A stretch of DNA of 64,000 nucleotides from Rhipicephalus microplus (GCF_043290135.1 NC_134710.1:316632116-316696115), one strand, 5' to 3'. Positions 1 through 11,762 are shown, counted from the stretch's first letter. Made by a program: numbers and translations. Notes: generated by a model from the letters alone, not told the origin.

Positions 1-1505
1 AGTCTCGGAGGGACTATCGCTTTGTGGCAGTACATACACGCACATCCCTGCCTCCACCGTAGTCGAAAAAAAGAGTTCCAACTTCCTAAAGGAAGTTTCC
101 TCGTTCCTCGGTATGGCGGCCTATGCGTGTGTATGGGTTTCTCCGAAGGGCGAGATGAATCCCAGAAACGAGCCGCATCCTGGGGTCCTCCTCATTCGTG
201 TACAGTTTTCCGGACTCTTCTTCTCTTTTTTTAAACAACTCCTAATATATATGTGTGTATTTTCAGGCCGTCTTCATTTGAACGAAATTCTTGAGAGTGT
301 GCACGGAGGAGAGAGTCGGCCGGTGGGCGGGCGTGTAGTATTTTTCTTTTCCCCTTCCAAGGTGCACCACACAGCGAGAGCGTTTATAAATAGGTCTCCT
401 CTTGCGTTGTTCGGGTGCGAGAGAGGAATTCGATGTGGCCCGTCTGAGCGAAGAGGTCACTACAACTCGCGGCGGTAGGTGTGCGCTGACCGCCGCGAGC
501 TCGCTGCGCCCCATCGTGCGTTTCCTCGCTGCCAGCTCCCTCCCGCGAGAGAGAGAAGATGCGGCACTGAGAGCAAATCGACACCAACACCGGAAAAGGA
601 AAAAAAAAAATGTTTAGCGCTAGAATTAGTTTGCATGTTCGCCAATAGCGTACTAACGCTTGAATACAGGCCACATACGTGTATATAGTTTCGTGTTTTG
701 CGACCACAGACCGCGTGTTTGCGGCAAAGTCTCTGTCTTTTTTTTTATGGATATGAAGGAGCTTATGTCGTGTATAAGCGATACCTCGTAGCGTATAACT
801 CAAGTGCGAAAAAGAAGGTAAGAGGAAATGAGAGGTGGTATTAGGATAAGCTGTGCACTTACTACAGCCCGATCAAAGCGGCAGTCACTGGAGAAGTTCA
901 GATAAGAAGCGCAGAAGCGCTCTATATATGGGGCACTTAGCGGATAGGGATTGCGTTATCAATAGGTGTACGTTCGTCAACTTCGACCGAAATCAGACGC
1001 ATGGTTAAACTACGTGTTAAATAAGTGTATGAGGAAGGGAGACGGGGTACGTTCTTCTACAAAACGTTGGCTCGATCAAACGCGAACAAGCTCGTCATTA
1101 TTTGTGTTTAATTAGTATATCTTCATGCAAATGAATTTTTATCTGCCTTCCTTCCTGGGACTAAGTTATAACCAGGGAAGTAAACCATGGCAGTGTTATC
1201 GCCGGAAGGCTGCACGTTTTCTTCTTTTTAACTTACGTTAGCGATGATAAAGATTGGCACGTTTCCTCACGCCGAGTGCTGACCTCGATATTGAGGATAA
1301 TTTTATTTTTCTTTCGCTAAATATTCAGATTTCCCCCGTGGTGTCTCTGGGTGCGCCTATAGTTTTTGCGATGATACGAGAGCGTAAGGGAAGTGTTCAG
1401 CGTGTTGGTTCATGCTGCGCAGTTGAGGTAGGAGGTTGCCAGGCAGGTTTATGCGGGGTTCGACGTGACAAAGTGACTCAAGCTGTGAGGCACATCGTAA
1501 CGATA
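1..1505. other. No recognised gene
   Basis: Apart from the TATA-like string near 384, I see only short chance frames, a CpG-rich patch at about 400-560 and low-complexity T or A runs. No splice-supported coding exon or known repeat could be named here. Confidence 0.4.
384..391 (+). promoter_or_regulatory. Possible TATA box
   Basis: The octamer TATAAATA-like string lies in 'cgtttataaatagg' and is followed within about 40 bases by a CpG-rich stretch. This is the layout of a TATA promoter with a GC-rich 5' leader. No gene was recognised downstream, so it is only a candidate and could be chance in AT-rich DNA. Confidence 0.2.
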
Positions 1506-1506
1506 G

Positions 1507-1647
1507 GGCTCCGGATGATTTCGACCTCCTGAGGTTCCTTAACGTGCACCGACCATTACAACGTTTCGCCTCGCGTGCCGCGGCTGGGATGGAACCCACG
1601 CCTTTAGGGTCAGCAGCTGAGCGTCGTAACACCGAATCACCACGGCG
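1507..1647 (-). repeat. Degraded tRNA-derived SINE fragment
   Basis: Read on the minus strand it begins with the 'cgccgtggtg' head. It continues through 'cagctgctgaccc' and a T-loop-like 'gggttccatccc' into the 'gttaaggaacctcaggaggtcgaaa'-type body shared with the better copies in this window. Mismatches are many and the 3' tail is missing, so it is an old copy. Confidence 0.7.
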
Positions 1648-1664
1648 TCTTTTTCCCCTCTTTT

Positions 1665-2260
1665 TATTGCGATATCAATTATATGAGTAGTCTCAGCTGG
1701 TTTTTACCGCCGCCGTCATTCACGTATATGTATATGTATGTATACGAGAAAGAATGCGCTAGCCTTCTCTATCTACAAAGCGAACATCGCCTTTCCGGCC
1801 GGGGTCGTCTGCGCGGGCGCTTATCTCGTGAGCGAACAAAAAGAAAGGGGGGGGGGGGGGGCGGCTCTTGTCTCCGCAAGCAGGCGGGAGCTTTTACGGG
1901 CTGTGTTCTCAATACGAAAAAACGGTGCCAAAGGTGTAGCTGGAGTGGCCGTCTGCATATAGATGTGCTCTACCCATAACTAACATACCACCAACGGCGA
2001 CACTCGGCGTATAGCCCTTAGTACCAGCATGTGCTGCCTTCAGGAGGCGCTTCTCAACAACGCCGTCACTACGTCCGAGCCTTGTTTGTGGTCATCTACG
2101 GTGGCCGCGCCGCAGGAAACTTGGTTACTTAGCAAGCGCAGGTTTACTACTGTTAATATTGCTCCAAAAAAATGCTAGTCTTGGTTTCGTAAAACATTCG
2201 CATATGTTGCTATCGCATTCATTGCTTCGTCCTTTTGGCGAAACTGTGTCTTTTTTTTTT
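1665..2260. repeat. Dispersed repeat family, copy 1
   Basis: The stretch 'attgcgatatcaattat...ctggtttttaccgccgccgtca' followed by short TATG repeats matches sequence at 60505-60590. Its far end, 'ttgctatcgcattcattgcttcg', matches 61296-61320. The two ends share a short inverted motif (GCGATAKCAAT / ATTGCTATCGC). A G15 run lies inside at 1847-1861. I read it as a two-copy interspersed element of unknown class. Confidence 0.45.
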
Positions 2261-2747
2261 TAGTAATAACGCCTTCTTTTCATGACTATGGTGGAAAAAC
2301 TTGCAGGACTCTTGAGCTTCGCCTTCAAGAGTAGAATGAAACAGCGTAATTGGATCCCGTGTGCGTCACCTTCTGAACTGGTATCCTGTTTCGGCTCTCG
2401 GTGCATGCCTGAATGGTGCCGCTAGAAAACGAATGACTGTGTGCGTAACATTAACCGTTTCAAACTCTTCTAGAATGCCTGCTGCAAGTACAGCTGTTTA
2501 GTGACATCTACGCGTTCGTAGGGAAACACGCGAACATACGCAGCTGCCCACATTGTTGTCGCTTTTGCAATTGATGATGAAGATGATCAAATATACCAGA
2601 TTGCTCTGTAATGCGTGGATGTTTCCAACGACCCTCCCGTCGCGCATTTTACATATTTCGACGCCAGGCTCGATTTTGCGCTTCTCTCACGCAATGCTAT
2701 ATCTTCTACTAGGGAGACCCCTTCCACTGCATGACCTTGCCAACGGT

Positions 2748-2920
2748 TGATTATGTGTGGGGTTTAACGTCCCAAAACCACCACGCAATTATGAGAGACG
2801 CCGTAGTGGAGGGCTCCGGAAATTTCGACTATACCTGGGGTTCTTTAACGTGCGCCCAAATCTTAGCACACGGGCAGCATTTGCGCCTCTATCGAAAATG
2901 CAGACGCCGCAGCCGGGATT
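2748..2920 (-). repeat. SINE, headless copy
   Basis: The 3' end motif 'tgtggggtttaacgtccc' and the 'agagacgccgtagtggaggg' block show the tick tRNA-SINE body in minus orientation. The copy stops at 'gccgcagccgggatt', so the tRNA-like head with its pol III A box is missing. Confidence 0.8.
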
Positions 2921-2934
2921 GTAAAGTAATGTTT

Positions 2935-3400
2935 TCGAAAATTATACAGAGACGCGTTTCGCCGTCGCAAAGTTTGTTTCGTTCCGTGTTTCATCGCAGC
3001 AGTCGCGGTTTGGAGAAAGCGGACGAACGACTGCTACGCCGCCTGCAGACGAACACCTTTATCAGTCCGGCGGTCGCCAGGCACTTTTTGCCGGAAATCA
3101 ATGGCACCTGCTCGACCTGTCATGTCCTCGCCGACACATATCACGTCGTAGCATCGTGCCCAGTTAATCCCGTCCCTTTCTCATCCCCTTTTCCTATTCC
3201 AACTAGAGAGGCTTGGGAGGAGCACCTGCTCGGCTGCTGTATACCTTGGCTGCACAACGCTCCTTGGTGGAGCGCGCACGGGCAGCTTCCAGCTCCACTG
3301 GCGTCCCGGAATAGGGTCTTGCCACTCTAGCACGCCGATGGGCCACGTCGGCACTCTCTAGTAGACTTTTTCTAAAATAAATGTTTTTTACCACCACCAC
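2935..3400 (+). pseudogene. Non-LTR retrotransposon 3' end (C-terminal knuckle)
   Basis: The frame encodes 'LLRRLQTNTFISPAVA' followed by a C-x2-C...H...C cluster ('CSTCHVLADTYHVVASCP'). This is the usual C-terminal cysteine-histidine motif that follows the reverse transcriptase in arthropod non-LTR elements. The coding part ends near 3330. An AATAAA-like signal ('aaaataaatg') and a CCA-repeat tail follow at about 3375-3402. There is no reverse transcriptase, so the copy is strongly 5'-truncated. It abuts the headless SINE at 2748-2920. Confidence 0.65.
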
Positions 3401-3402
3401 CA

Positions 3403-4620
3403 CCGCAGCAGTCTCGTGGCACCATGCTTCGGCTGACGCGGGCGTCGTCCTGGTGTGACGCAGGTCATGCAGATCCACGCAGGGTTGAAACTTCGTCGTC
3501 CATCGAGGCGTCGTCGTCATTGTTTGACGTACGCCGAGCGCCTTAACCCGCCATTTGCGATAGCCACCGTGTACTTCTTTTGCCTTGTGAAATAGTGCGC
3601 ATACATGGCTCGCGTCCCTTTGTATACCCAACATCTTGCTCCTTATTTTGCCTTTCGAAGAAACGTGCCGCGCTGTACTGGTAAGAAACCGATTCGCCTC
3701 TACGCCGCCGCCACCCACCTCGAAATGCGGCACCATTTTGCGCCCATTGTGTGGATGTATGCGATTACGACGCACGGGAAGGCGCAGCGCATGCACGCAT
3801 GCCCCGTTAGAGCAGTAATCGAAGGTGCCCGTATATGTGCATGCGGGTCCAATCGACGCTTCCACGGCGGTTTCGCGGTACTGGTGGGGGTTCCTGGGTG
3901 GATGGCTATGTATACATTTTGCACGGGTGTATGTTTCCTGTCTCGGGATTATTTATAGGTCATTTTTTTTTTAATCCGGGCATTATCTGACGAGGAAGCG
4001 ACTCGTCTCCCGCCGAGATCGGCCGCACAGCAGGGCACCGTCTCCGAAGAAGGCAGTCAAGGAATGGTGAGAGGACGTTACTGCGAGAAGCGGATGTGTC
4101 GCCTCAGGAAGAAGCGCAAAAACGAATTGTTGCCAAGAACCGCTATGGCGGCGGAGATGGCACCTGAGCAAGGTAAAAAAAGAAAAAAACGCGTGATCGC
4201 CCGAAATGAAGGTGGACGATGGCGCTTATAAAATGCTTTGCGTGGCGCGTTATCCGTCGTTCTCTCGCTTCTCCATCATCGCTCGCTTCCCTCCTGTTTC
4301 GCGCGCTGCCGTTGCTCCGCGTGCAACGCCGACGACGCATTAGGGACGCACCGTCGTCGTCCCTGTCGGTTCCGATTCGATTCGCTGGCCACGCCACGTG
4401 CAGACACGTCGCAATGCGTCTGTGGACGTCGTCACCGTGCGTTCAGGAAGAAAAACACACCCGCGTCGCCTCATGTGCGCGCGATATGCTCGTGCATGCG
4501 TCTCTGGAAATAGTAGCTCGGCGGTGCTCCCATGCATTGTCGTGTAGCGTGTCGTGTTTGCGGTTGTTTATTTTCCTGTGTGCGCACGCTCCCCCGGCGA
4601 GCCGATTCACTCAGAATTTT
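3403..4620. other. No recognised gene; GC-rich patch 4230-4570
   Basis: Overlapping frames on both strands are typical of GC-rich non-coding DNA. There is no domain, repeat match or splice pattern I can name. Confidence 0.35.
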
Positions 4621-4628
4621 TTTAAAGA

Positions 4629-5275
4629 CGATATTAAAGGCGATAGTCTTTCTTGGGGACCTTCGACGAAAAAAAAATTTGGTCTTTCTGTCTGTACACT
4701 TGTCTGTTTGTCCGCCCTAACGATACCTCGAACGGCACCAAACGGCCAACCCATCCGCAGCGCCCACTAATATTGGTCAAGGTTTAGCGTTGATAGTTGT
4801 GCGATTGTCAATTAAAAAGCGATAATTGCGCATATCTGAGGCGCCACAACAACGCTTCGATGTTTTCTATATATGCCTTTATACTAGAAGAGGCACACAC
4901 AAGAAACTCTAAGGGCTGTAGCGTTTATCACGCTGCGCTGACACTGCAACGCGATGCTCAAGAAGGTGTTCCCAACGCTTTGCTACGACGGCACGGTGGT
5001 GGCACCTGCCCGTCACTTTGCATTCTACACCTTATCACCTCCGAGACTGGCGCGCATCTTTCTCCACGGACGCGCACGCCTTCGTTTTCGAAAATAACTG
5101 CCAGATGGCGCTCGGGTCTAACGTGCCTAGATGCACATGTCCGCCTCCGGTACACGCTCGAGGCACTCTAACGCAGCGCCTTCAGAATATCATTCACCGA
5201 TTTTCTTGCACATGGCATCAAATAAACGTTTCGTTCACTCTCTCCAGACGCAAGACTATCGTCTTTCGACGACAT
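4629..5275. mobile_element. Palindromic-ended repeat element, copy 1
   Basis: Its left end carries the 'aaagacgat...gatagtctttc' motif and its right end 'gcaagactatcgtctttc', so the ends are inverted repeats of a motif that is itself nearly palindromic. The interior ('acggcaccaaacggccaac', 'atatctgaggcgcca', 'ggtggtggcacctgcccgtc') is matched in the same order at 55250-55900. The left end holds a small internal duplication ('gatattaaaggcgat') absent from copy 2. No transposase is present. I read it as a non-autonomous DNA element. Confidence 0.6.
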
Positions 5276-5289
5276 TTACAGTGTAACAT

Positions 5290-6330
5290 GTAGATTCGGG
5301 CCATCTTTTTTTCTTTATTTATTTGACGTGATTCCCATCTTTGCATCCGTAAGTGTTGCCGTTTCTTTCTTTCCTTCTTTTTTTTTTTCTACGGCACCCG
5401 TGCAGCTGCTTGTATACACCGAGTCGTTCCATCTATATTCTGCTTCCTTCCCACCCATAAGGCCCCGCTCCTCCACCCGTAACTGTTCACGACCTATCGC
5501 GTGTTCCCACGATTTGACACGGCGTTTCCATCTGTCTGTAGATTGCGCGCTGTCCTGTCATTTGACGTCTCACTCTGGCGTCGCTGTTTCTCATGAGCGT
5601 GGCGACACGTACCGGTCTGCTATAGCGTCCGAGGTACAGAAAGAAGTGCAAACAACCTCAATGCCAAAGAAAAAGAAAGGAAGTACAACTTGTTTGTATT
5701 TGAGACACGTATCGGCTAATATGGCTCGGGTGCTCAGCGTATTAGGCAGTAGGTCAATCGGGCCCGTGTTCGAGACTGCACTGCTTTGATGGTTTCTGCT
5801 TTTGCAATGATAGGTAACCCACAGCCGTTCCTGCTGAGAGGAAGTGGTTTTGAGTTAGAAAAAGGAAAGAGGACCGTGAGAGGGACAGAATGGCCACGTT
5901 TTTTTGTTTCTTGTACGTCGTGGTCGCCGCATGTCTCCGGACGTTGTGGGGGGAGGGAGGTATAAAAAAAAAGGCAGCCTCAGAAAACCCAGCTCACACG
6001 CGTGGCGGAAGATTTCTCTCCGCCACTGCACATAAAGTGTGTCAGGTCCCACAGGTGCAGCGGGTAAAGTGTGCCTTAGATTTTCGGATCCGATAAAAGG
6101 GGCCGGGACAGTCGACCGGGCCCGAGATGTATATATACACGTGAGCGCTTATTTCTGTGCAGTCACTCATTTCGAGTCGCCCCTGATGGGCAGCTTCTAC
6201 TTTCGATGACGGGGAGGCGAGATGTGTGCCTGCTGCGTCTCTAGCACTCTCTCTTGGTGGGCGTCGCTGTGAGGGCGTTCTTCGTGCATTCGGCTGCACA
6301 CCATATAATGTGAGCGAAGTGGCGTGGCAC
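5290..6330. other. No recognised gene
   Basis: T-rich tracts and short frames only. I could not tie this stretch to any repeat or gene. Confidence 0.35.
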
Positions 6331-6333
6331 CGC

Positions 6334-6334
<1 letters not shown>

Positions 6335-6420
<86 letters not shown>
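6335..6420. repeat. (TA)n microsatellite
   Basis: About 86 bp of uninterrupted TA. The Tyr-Ile frames crossing it are artefacts. Confidence 0.98.
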
Positions 6421-6421
<1 letters not shown>

Positions 6422-6672
6422 TTACGCGTCCAGCTTGAATGTGTGCAGTGCTTTCTGTATCTATACACACGTATGCGGGCCGGTCTTTCGCGCGGGTGAG
6501 GCACTTTGCGGGACGTGCAAAATTTAGAAAATAGATTTGTGCACTTTGTGGGCGCTCGAAATGGTGTATACAGGCGCTCCCCCTTTTGATTACTTCGCTT
6601 CGCCACTGCACGTTTTCCGCGTAAATTTGTAACGTGGTGGACCACTGCTATCGTCTGAGACTGTTGACTGTA

Positions 6673-6724
6673 TTGATTTGTGGGGTTTCACGTCCCAATA
6701 CCACCATATGATTATGAGAGGCGC
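6673..6724 (-). repeat. SINE 3' end fragment
   Basis: 'tgtggggtttcacgtccc' and 'ccaccatatgattatgagag' are the 3' end of the tick tRNA-SINE in minus orientation. The copy breaks off after about 50 bp. Confidence 0.75.
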
Positions 6725-6794
6725 GACTGTTGACATTAACGCGTGGAGTTGGATGTAGACCCACAGCCCTATATTCTGTGCAGCATCACGTCCG

Positions 6795-7605
6795 CCAACA
6801 ATGTCATCTCACGTGGAAAATTCATTGCTGTACAGTGCATGCGTACCTTCGAATGTGGGCATAGTGGGCAATGAAGAAGCGGATCGCCTTACTTCGTCAT
6901 GCAACCACGATGACTGCAACTGTCCGGGAATTCCGTGTTCAATGTACAACGTACGCTCGTCTGCTTATACGCCGACACCTCCTAAAGCGGCACCCAGACC
7001 AGCGTGTGGTGAACGTATTGTTCTCTCCCCGTGGCCGTGGCTAGCCTCGTCGTTCCAGAGCGCTGTTATGGATGTCAAACTAAGAGTGAGCTCTGTGCCG
7101 GTGCGTCAGCGATTACACCGTCAAGGGTGTGTTGACAGTCAATTGTGCGGTGCTTGTGGCCCCTGCGAAACACTTGAGCATCTCATAGAGCACTGTCCCG
7201 CATTTGCTGTGCTGCGGGCTTTGCTGATCAAGGAATATAAATTCCTGGGGCTAAAGTGCACGACCCCAAATGATTACCTCCTTCCGAGAGGCTGTGCTTC
7301 CCGACGGGACCAGACCCATCGAGCTCTACTTTCGTGGATCAAACGGACCTGGACAGCCGTTTATAGTCGTATTTTTTTTTTACTTATGCTTGCCTAAGTC
7401 TCCGTCATTTTTTCTTTAGGTACCTCTCTTCTTTCTTCTCCCTCCACCCTCCCTATATTTCTTTCCTACGTTTCTTCCTCCCTCCCGAAAGAGTGAGGAG
7501 CAGGAGTTGTGCCCCTCCAGGTGTCACTTGTTAGCTTGCTCTCTCCTTCTTTCCTCTGTTTCTTTGTGTATCAGTGTATGCAAATCAAATAACTAAATAA
7601 TTTTC
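6795..7605 (+). pseudogene. Non-LTR retrotransposon 3' end (RNase H tail plus Cys-His knuckle)
   Basis: The frame 6801-7397 encodes 'VPSNVGIVGNEEADRL', which is the final RNase H motif (Pro-x-Asn/His-x-Gly-Ile...Asn-Glu-x-Ala-Asp). About 115 residues later comes a knuckle 'CGACGPCETLEHLIEHCP'. The same order is seen in the nearly full-length element at 56.3-59.9 kb, though the sequence is divergent. The 3' UTR is pyrimidine-rich and ends in AAATAACTAAATAA-like tail repeats near 7590-7605. Endonuclease, reverse transcriptase and most of RNase H are missing, which fits 5' truncation on insertion. Confidence 0.8.
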
Positions 7606-7610
7606 CAACC

Positions 7611-8068
7611 CTAAAGGGACACTGAAGAGTGAAACGATTTTTCGCGTGCTATAGTAAAGTACAATATCACAATCCCCAAAACAGCACTCTCACTGCAACA
7701 CGACACTTGCTAAGCGAGCAAACGCGCGAAAAGAAAGTGTGGCTGGAGGCGCCACCTTGCGATTATCGCATCAAACACCATGAAGTCATAGATTTTGAAG
7801 GCGTCTACTGGGTCCTACGTAGCGTGTAATTGATAAAAAATGAAGTATCACTTCTGGGTGCCACAAACCGAGCATGCGATGTTTCAGAAAACTTCATCAA
7901 GTCAATGTCACGAATATACGAAAAATACATTTTGAAATTTTCAACATCATGCGCAGAGATTTGAACCTTACTTTCTTCCTCTAATAAGGAACTTGTGATA
8001 GTGGAACATATGACATTAGAGTTCTCAGAGTCTAAACCAAGGCATTGTGTATTTTTAGTGCTCTTTAA
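7611..8068. mobile_element. MITE, copy 1 of a family
   Basis: The left end 'ctaaagggacactgaagag' and the reverse complement of the right end ('cttaaagagcactaaa') are degenerate inverted repeats. Interior blocks such as 'acgaaaaatacat' and 'ttgaaattt' recur, in reverse orientation, in the element at 21865-22360. It carries no transposase, so it is non-autonomous and fairly old. It sits directly after the LINE tail. Confidence 0.55.
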
Positions 8069-8394
8069 GTGTTCAGGTTGAATGTCTTAATTGAGTTTGA
8101 AGATTTTTAGGCAGTTTGCTGCAGCGAACGTTGAAATGTCTCGTGTGATTAGGCTATTGGAAATGCTGATCATATTCAAGATAAGCTTCTCGGGACATAA
8201 CACCGCCTGTTCACCCTTAACGTGATTGTGAGTGAGAAGCGCGATCGTGCATGTTCCTTCGTGTATATGCCCATGACGGTGCCGCCGTAGCCGCGATTTC
8301 ACCCTTTTTATGTAGAAACGATAAACATCACAGCCCCTCTGGGCAACCCTAAGGTAAGCACAGACGATAGCCTGTGCTCACCTTACATTCGATT

Positions 8395-8590
8395 GGTACT
8401 GGTATACTCAACTGCTGACCCGCAGGTCTTGGTTTCGATCTCGACCTGGGCGCTCGCGTTTCGACGGAGTCCAGTTTCGCGTTAATGCACTCCATGTGGT
8501 CTAATCTTTCTGGAGCCTGCCGCTACGCTGTCTTTCGTAGCCTGAGTCACTTTGGAACTTTATACCCATATAGAAACCAAACCATCCAAC
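8395..8590 (+). repeat. Old tRNA-derived SINE
   Basis: 'tactcaactgctgacccgcaggtc' followed by a B-box-like 'ggtttcgatctcgacc' matches the head of the better copies. A strongly diverged body ('gttaatgcactcc...') follows. No TSD was found. Confidence 0.5.
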
Positions 8591-8749
8591 CACCATCGTA
8601 TCATACTGTGAGGATCTGAGCCCATATACACGAAAGACGACAATGTGCGCAATGACTGTGGCCACTGCTTTTTTTATATATACCTTGCGGACGGATAACT
8701 TTTTGTAGTGGACAGGCTGCGTTTCGCACGTAGTGTGTGAGCTGGCGTT

Positions 8750-9480
8750 GTAGCTTGTTTGTGCGAAGAGCGATCACAACAGAATAAGCGCGCTACGGCT
8801 GCGTTGTTCGCGAGGTTCCCCAGCTCGATTGTCTCGCAGTCGTTCTCTTGTTCGGCGGCTCCTTTTGTGCGCGTCACGCGAGGGAGCCGTCGTCCTTCGC
8901 GCATCCTGCACGTTCTCTAGCGGTGTGCGGCTGGCTGACCGTCGGCCGGCGCAGTCCGGTTGCGGGTTCTTGTGTCGCGCGCCTCTTCTTACACGCGCGC
9001 ACGGCTGTCGTCGCCTCCGCGCGTCGACCATTCAGGAGGACGGGCCGGCGCGTAATCGTGGGAAGTAAACGGGGCAGAAGAAAGCTCGATCGCGGCGACC
9101 CGCACGCCGGACACCCCATTTTCGGCGTTGACCGCGAATGCGTGACTTCTTTCCATGAGAAAACGACGGCTCCGCGGGAACCGAACGGGGCAGCTTCTGC
9201 CGCGCCTCGGCGGACTGCCGTTGTGCCGCAGAGGTCTCGCGCTGGCCGTCGACAACCCGTGGGCCCGCCGCGCCCCGCCCGAGCACGCCGAGGCCAGCTT
9301 TGCGCCGTATATGCTCCTGTCGTTCGGTCCGGAAGCGAGTTCGGCGCGGTCGACGCTGTCGTTTCCAGGCTGATTCGTCGTTTGCGTGTGTTTGAGGGGC
9401 TCCACTGCTTGAGACGCTTGAGCTCGTGGTTGCGAGGTGACAAGTCCTCCCCGTCGTGGCTGCGCGACTCCAGCGTTATT
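8750..9480. other. GC-rich, CpG-dense island
   Basis: Long frames are open on both strands, as expected in GC-rich DNA, and none encodes a recognisable domain. It could be a promoter-associated 5' leader. A possible donor 'gcgag|gtgaca' lies at about 9436. No function can be assigned. Confidence 0.3.
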
Positions 9481-10900
9481 AGCAGCTCTCAAACCCTTAT
9501 TCATGACAGTTGCTTGGGGAGCGAGTTTAGTTTGAGAACCTCAAATTACAGCTTTGAGATTATAACGCTACACCTCGATTTTTTCACATGATCCGAATTT
9601 TTATCGTCGTTCTTCTATATGTTATTTTTCTGTGATAGCCCATATGTTTCATCGCTTATTGGGTGCAGTCGATTTCGACGGTGGACAGTGGATGACATGG
9701 AACGAAAGGGCATGATGTCGTCCGACCGACCTTCATGACATCAACGCGTGCTTGCGGCCAGTTTTTCGCTCGCCATAAGCCGCGACGCAACAGAGCCCGC
9801 AGTCTGCATGTGCCAGACGCACCGATATATGGTAACTGGAGTCAAGATAATATATGCTTGCTCTAAACGTAGATACCAGAGTAAAGTAATCTGGTCTGTA
9901 GGTGCCCGTGATCTGAAAGGAACACTGGCACGAAAATGTTCTTCCTTTTTTTTTCTGTGGAAATATATACGCCATGCCATGAAAAACATAGAAAGCGTAC
10001 TGGTAAGCGTGATGGCGCCCTGAAAAAAAAAAAATTATTGACGCGCTTTTAAAAGCTGGTTCTTGATTAGGCTGTACCCAGATGCCGTGACACGCTGTCA
10101 GCTTTTCGTGGCGTGATATCGTGACGAATTCATCGAGGATAATGACCCAGAGGTTTTCTCTAACACTATGCCAACAATCCACGTCGACCGGTTGTTTACC
10201 TTTAGTGTCCCATTTAAGCAACGTCCTATCTTGGAAAATGTACGCCATGTGCGTTCCCCTCGTTACGAAGACATCCTAGAAAAAAAAGAAAATAAATATC
10301 ATATACTGGTCGTTGCCATACTTAATTCTCTCTTTTTTTTTATTAAGCTCACTTCTAAGAAAATTGGTAGGAATCGTTGCTCGCTTTCAAGATCTCTGGC
10401 ATCTTCTTGGTTGATTCCACATTTGGCGCGGAAGCTGGCGCCGTATTTCTGCAGAACGCAGTCCCAATTTACAAGCAGTGCGCCTATTTACTCCTCACGG
10501 ACCTTCGTCAAGAGCGCGGCGAATAAGAGAGGCTCCGACAATTACACGCCGAAACCTACTTTCCTCTTAACGCGCCCGTTGTCGGGTTCATTCTTCCTCC
10601 TCTTCACTTCGTGTCGCCCCACATTCGCGTTTCAAACTTTCGGCGCTCTGCGACAGTGCTGCGCTTCGTATGATACGTTATTACATTCGGGAAGCCGTAC
10701 GTTCGCGAAGCGACTGTATACACGAAACGCAGGTGCCTATCCGTGGAATCCAGGCATTATTTAGCAGGCGGGCTTCTCGGGGGTTCTGTCTAGCCTGCGG
10801 TGCGTTTCCCCCACTATATATATAAAGCATCGTTTTTCGTTTGCTCGTTCGCTTCTTCTGGTGACTTATAACTCGACCGGAATCCAGGAAGACTTTCAAG
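9481..10900. other. No recognised gene
   Basis: Mixed AT-rich sequence with A and T runs. I see no repeat boundary or domain. Confidence 0.3.

Positions 10901-10901
<1 letters not shown>

Positions 10902-10992
<91 letters not shown>
10902..10992. repeat. (AT)n microsatellite with one interruption
   Basis: 91 bp of AT dinucleotides broken once by 'attta' near 10951. Confidence 0.98.
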
Positions 10993-10994
<2 letters not shown>

Positions 10995-11059
10995 ATTTCG
11001 ACCATCTCGAATCATGTTGAAAGAACATCGTGCAGGTATATGCGAATGTGGGAACTAGT

Positions 11060-11620
11060 CATTGAGACTTTATATTTCCAAGAAAGAAATTTTGCGTTGC
11101 CTAGGGGGCGCTTCAAACTTTGGGCACCGAAGTGAAACTGTGTCACGCTAAATAATTTATATAATCTTACTGGAACACGAAACAATTGATCTCAAGGCAA
11201 TACTGTTTCATGACTATGATATTTTAATCGTGTTCTTTTAAACTTCCTTTGTTTTTTGCTTTGGAGAAAAATTGCAATGTGCTGCGTGTTTAGCGTTTTT
11301 GTAGAAAAAGCACAAATTTTTTCGCCAGGTATGTATTTAATTTATCTGCTTTATATATTCCTACATTAAGAGAATAAAATACTTGGGGAGCAAATGAAGC
11401 AAAATATCGTGGCAAAGTTAGGAAAAATAGCATTTTTTACTGATATTGCAGCTGAAATTTCGCAATGTAGTGGCCAAAGTACAAATGTGGCTTTTGAATT
11501 GTTGCATAGCACATTTTGACAGTAAAATAAGCAAAAACTTTCAAAATAGTAGACTGGAAAGGAGAAAAATGTTTTAACTGAACAACCACAAGGTAGCAGG
11601 AAGCCTGCCTTTGCCTCACC
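11060..11620. other. AT-rich DNA, nothing recognised
   Basis: High A+T with no open frame, repeat pair or regulatory motif that I can support. Confidence 0.3.
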
Positions 11621-11622
11621 TA

Positions 11623-11623
<1 letters not shown>

Positions 11624-11655
<32 letters not shown>
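11624..11655. repeat. (AT)n microsatellite
   Basis: 32 bp of AT directly before hammerhead-like motif A. Confidence 0.97.
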
Positions 11656-11658
<3 letters not shown>

Positions 11659-11680
11659 GGCCCTGCGCGGCCTCTCATCA

Positions 11681-11740
11681 TTTACTCCGACGAAGGCAGG
11701 CCCACCTGCCGAAACGTTAGTAAAAACTGCGTTTCGTACG
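11681..11740 (+). ncRNA. Hammerhead-like ribozyme motif A (degenerate)
   Basis: The order matches a hammerhead core. CCGACGA (11687-11693) stands in place of CUGANGA. A perfect 6-bp stem II follows (GGCAGG/CCTGCC, loop CCCA), then GAAA (11711-11714) and a short stem III ACG...CGT ending at 11732. T33 of that stretch sits where the cleavage-site H would be. Stem I is not evident from the flanks. Hammerheads of type I with short stem III are known in the terminal repeats of Penelope-like elements. The activity of this copy is doubtful. Confidence 0.4.
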
Positions 11741-11762
11741 TTTGTCGTCTTCCTTTTTTCGA

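Noticed and set aside
6042..6645. Frames with long Tyr-Ile repeats
   Set aside because: They are translations of the (TA)n microsatellite. The same holds for those at 10.8, 11.7 and 63.4 kb.
8848..9591. Long open frames (up to 247 codons) in the GC-rich island
   Set aside because: Frames of similar length are open on both strands, have arginine- and alanine-rich composition and no domain, as expected for CpG-rich non-coding DNA.
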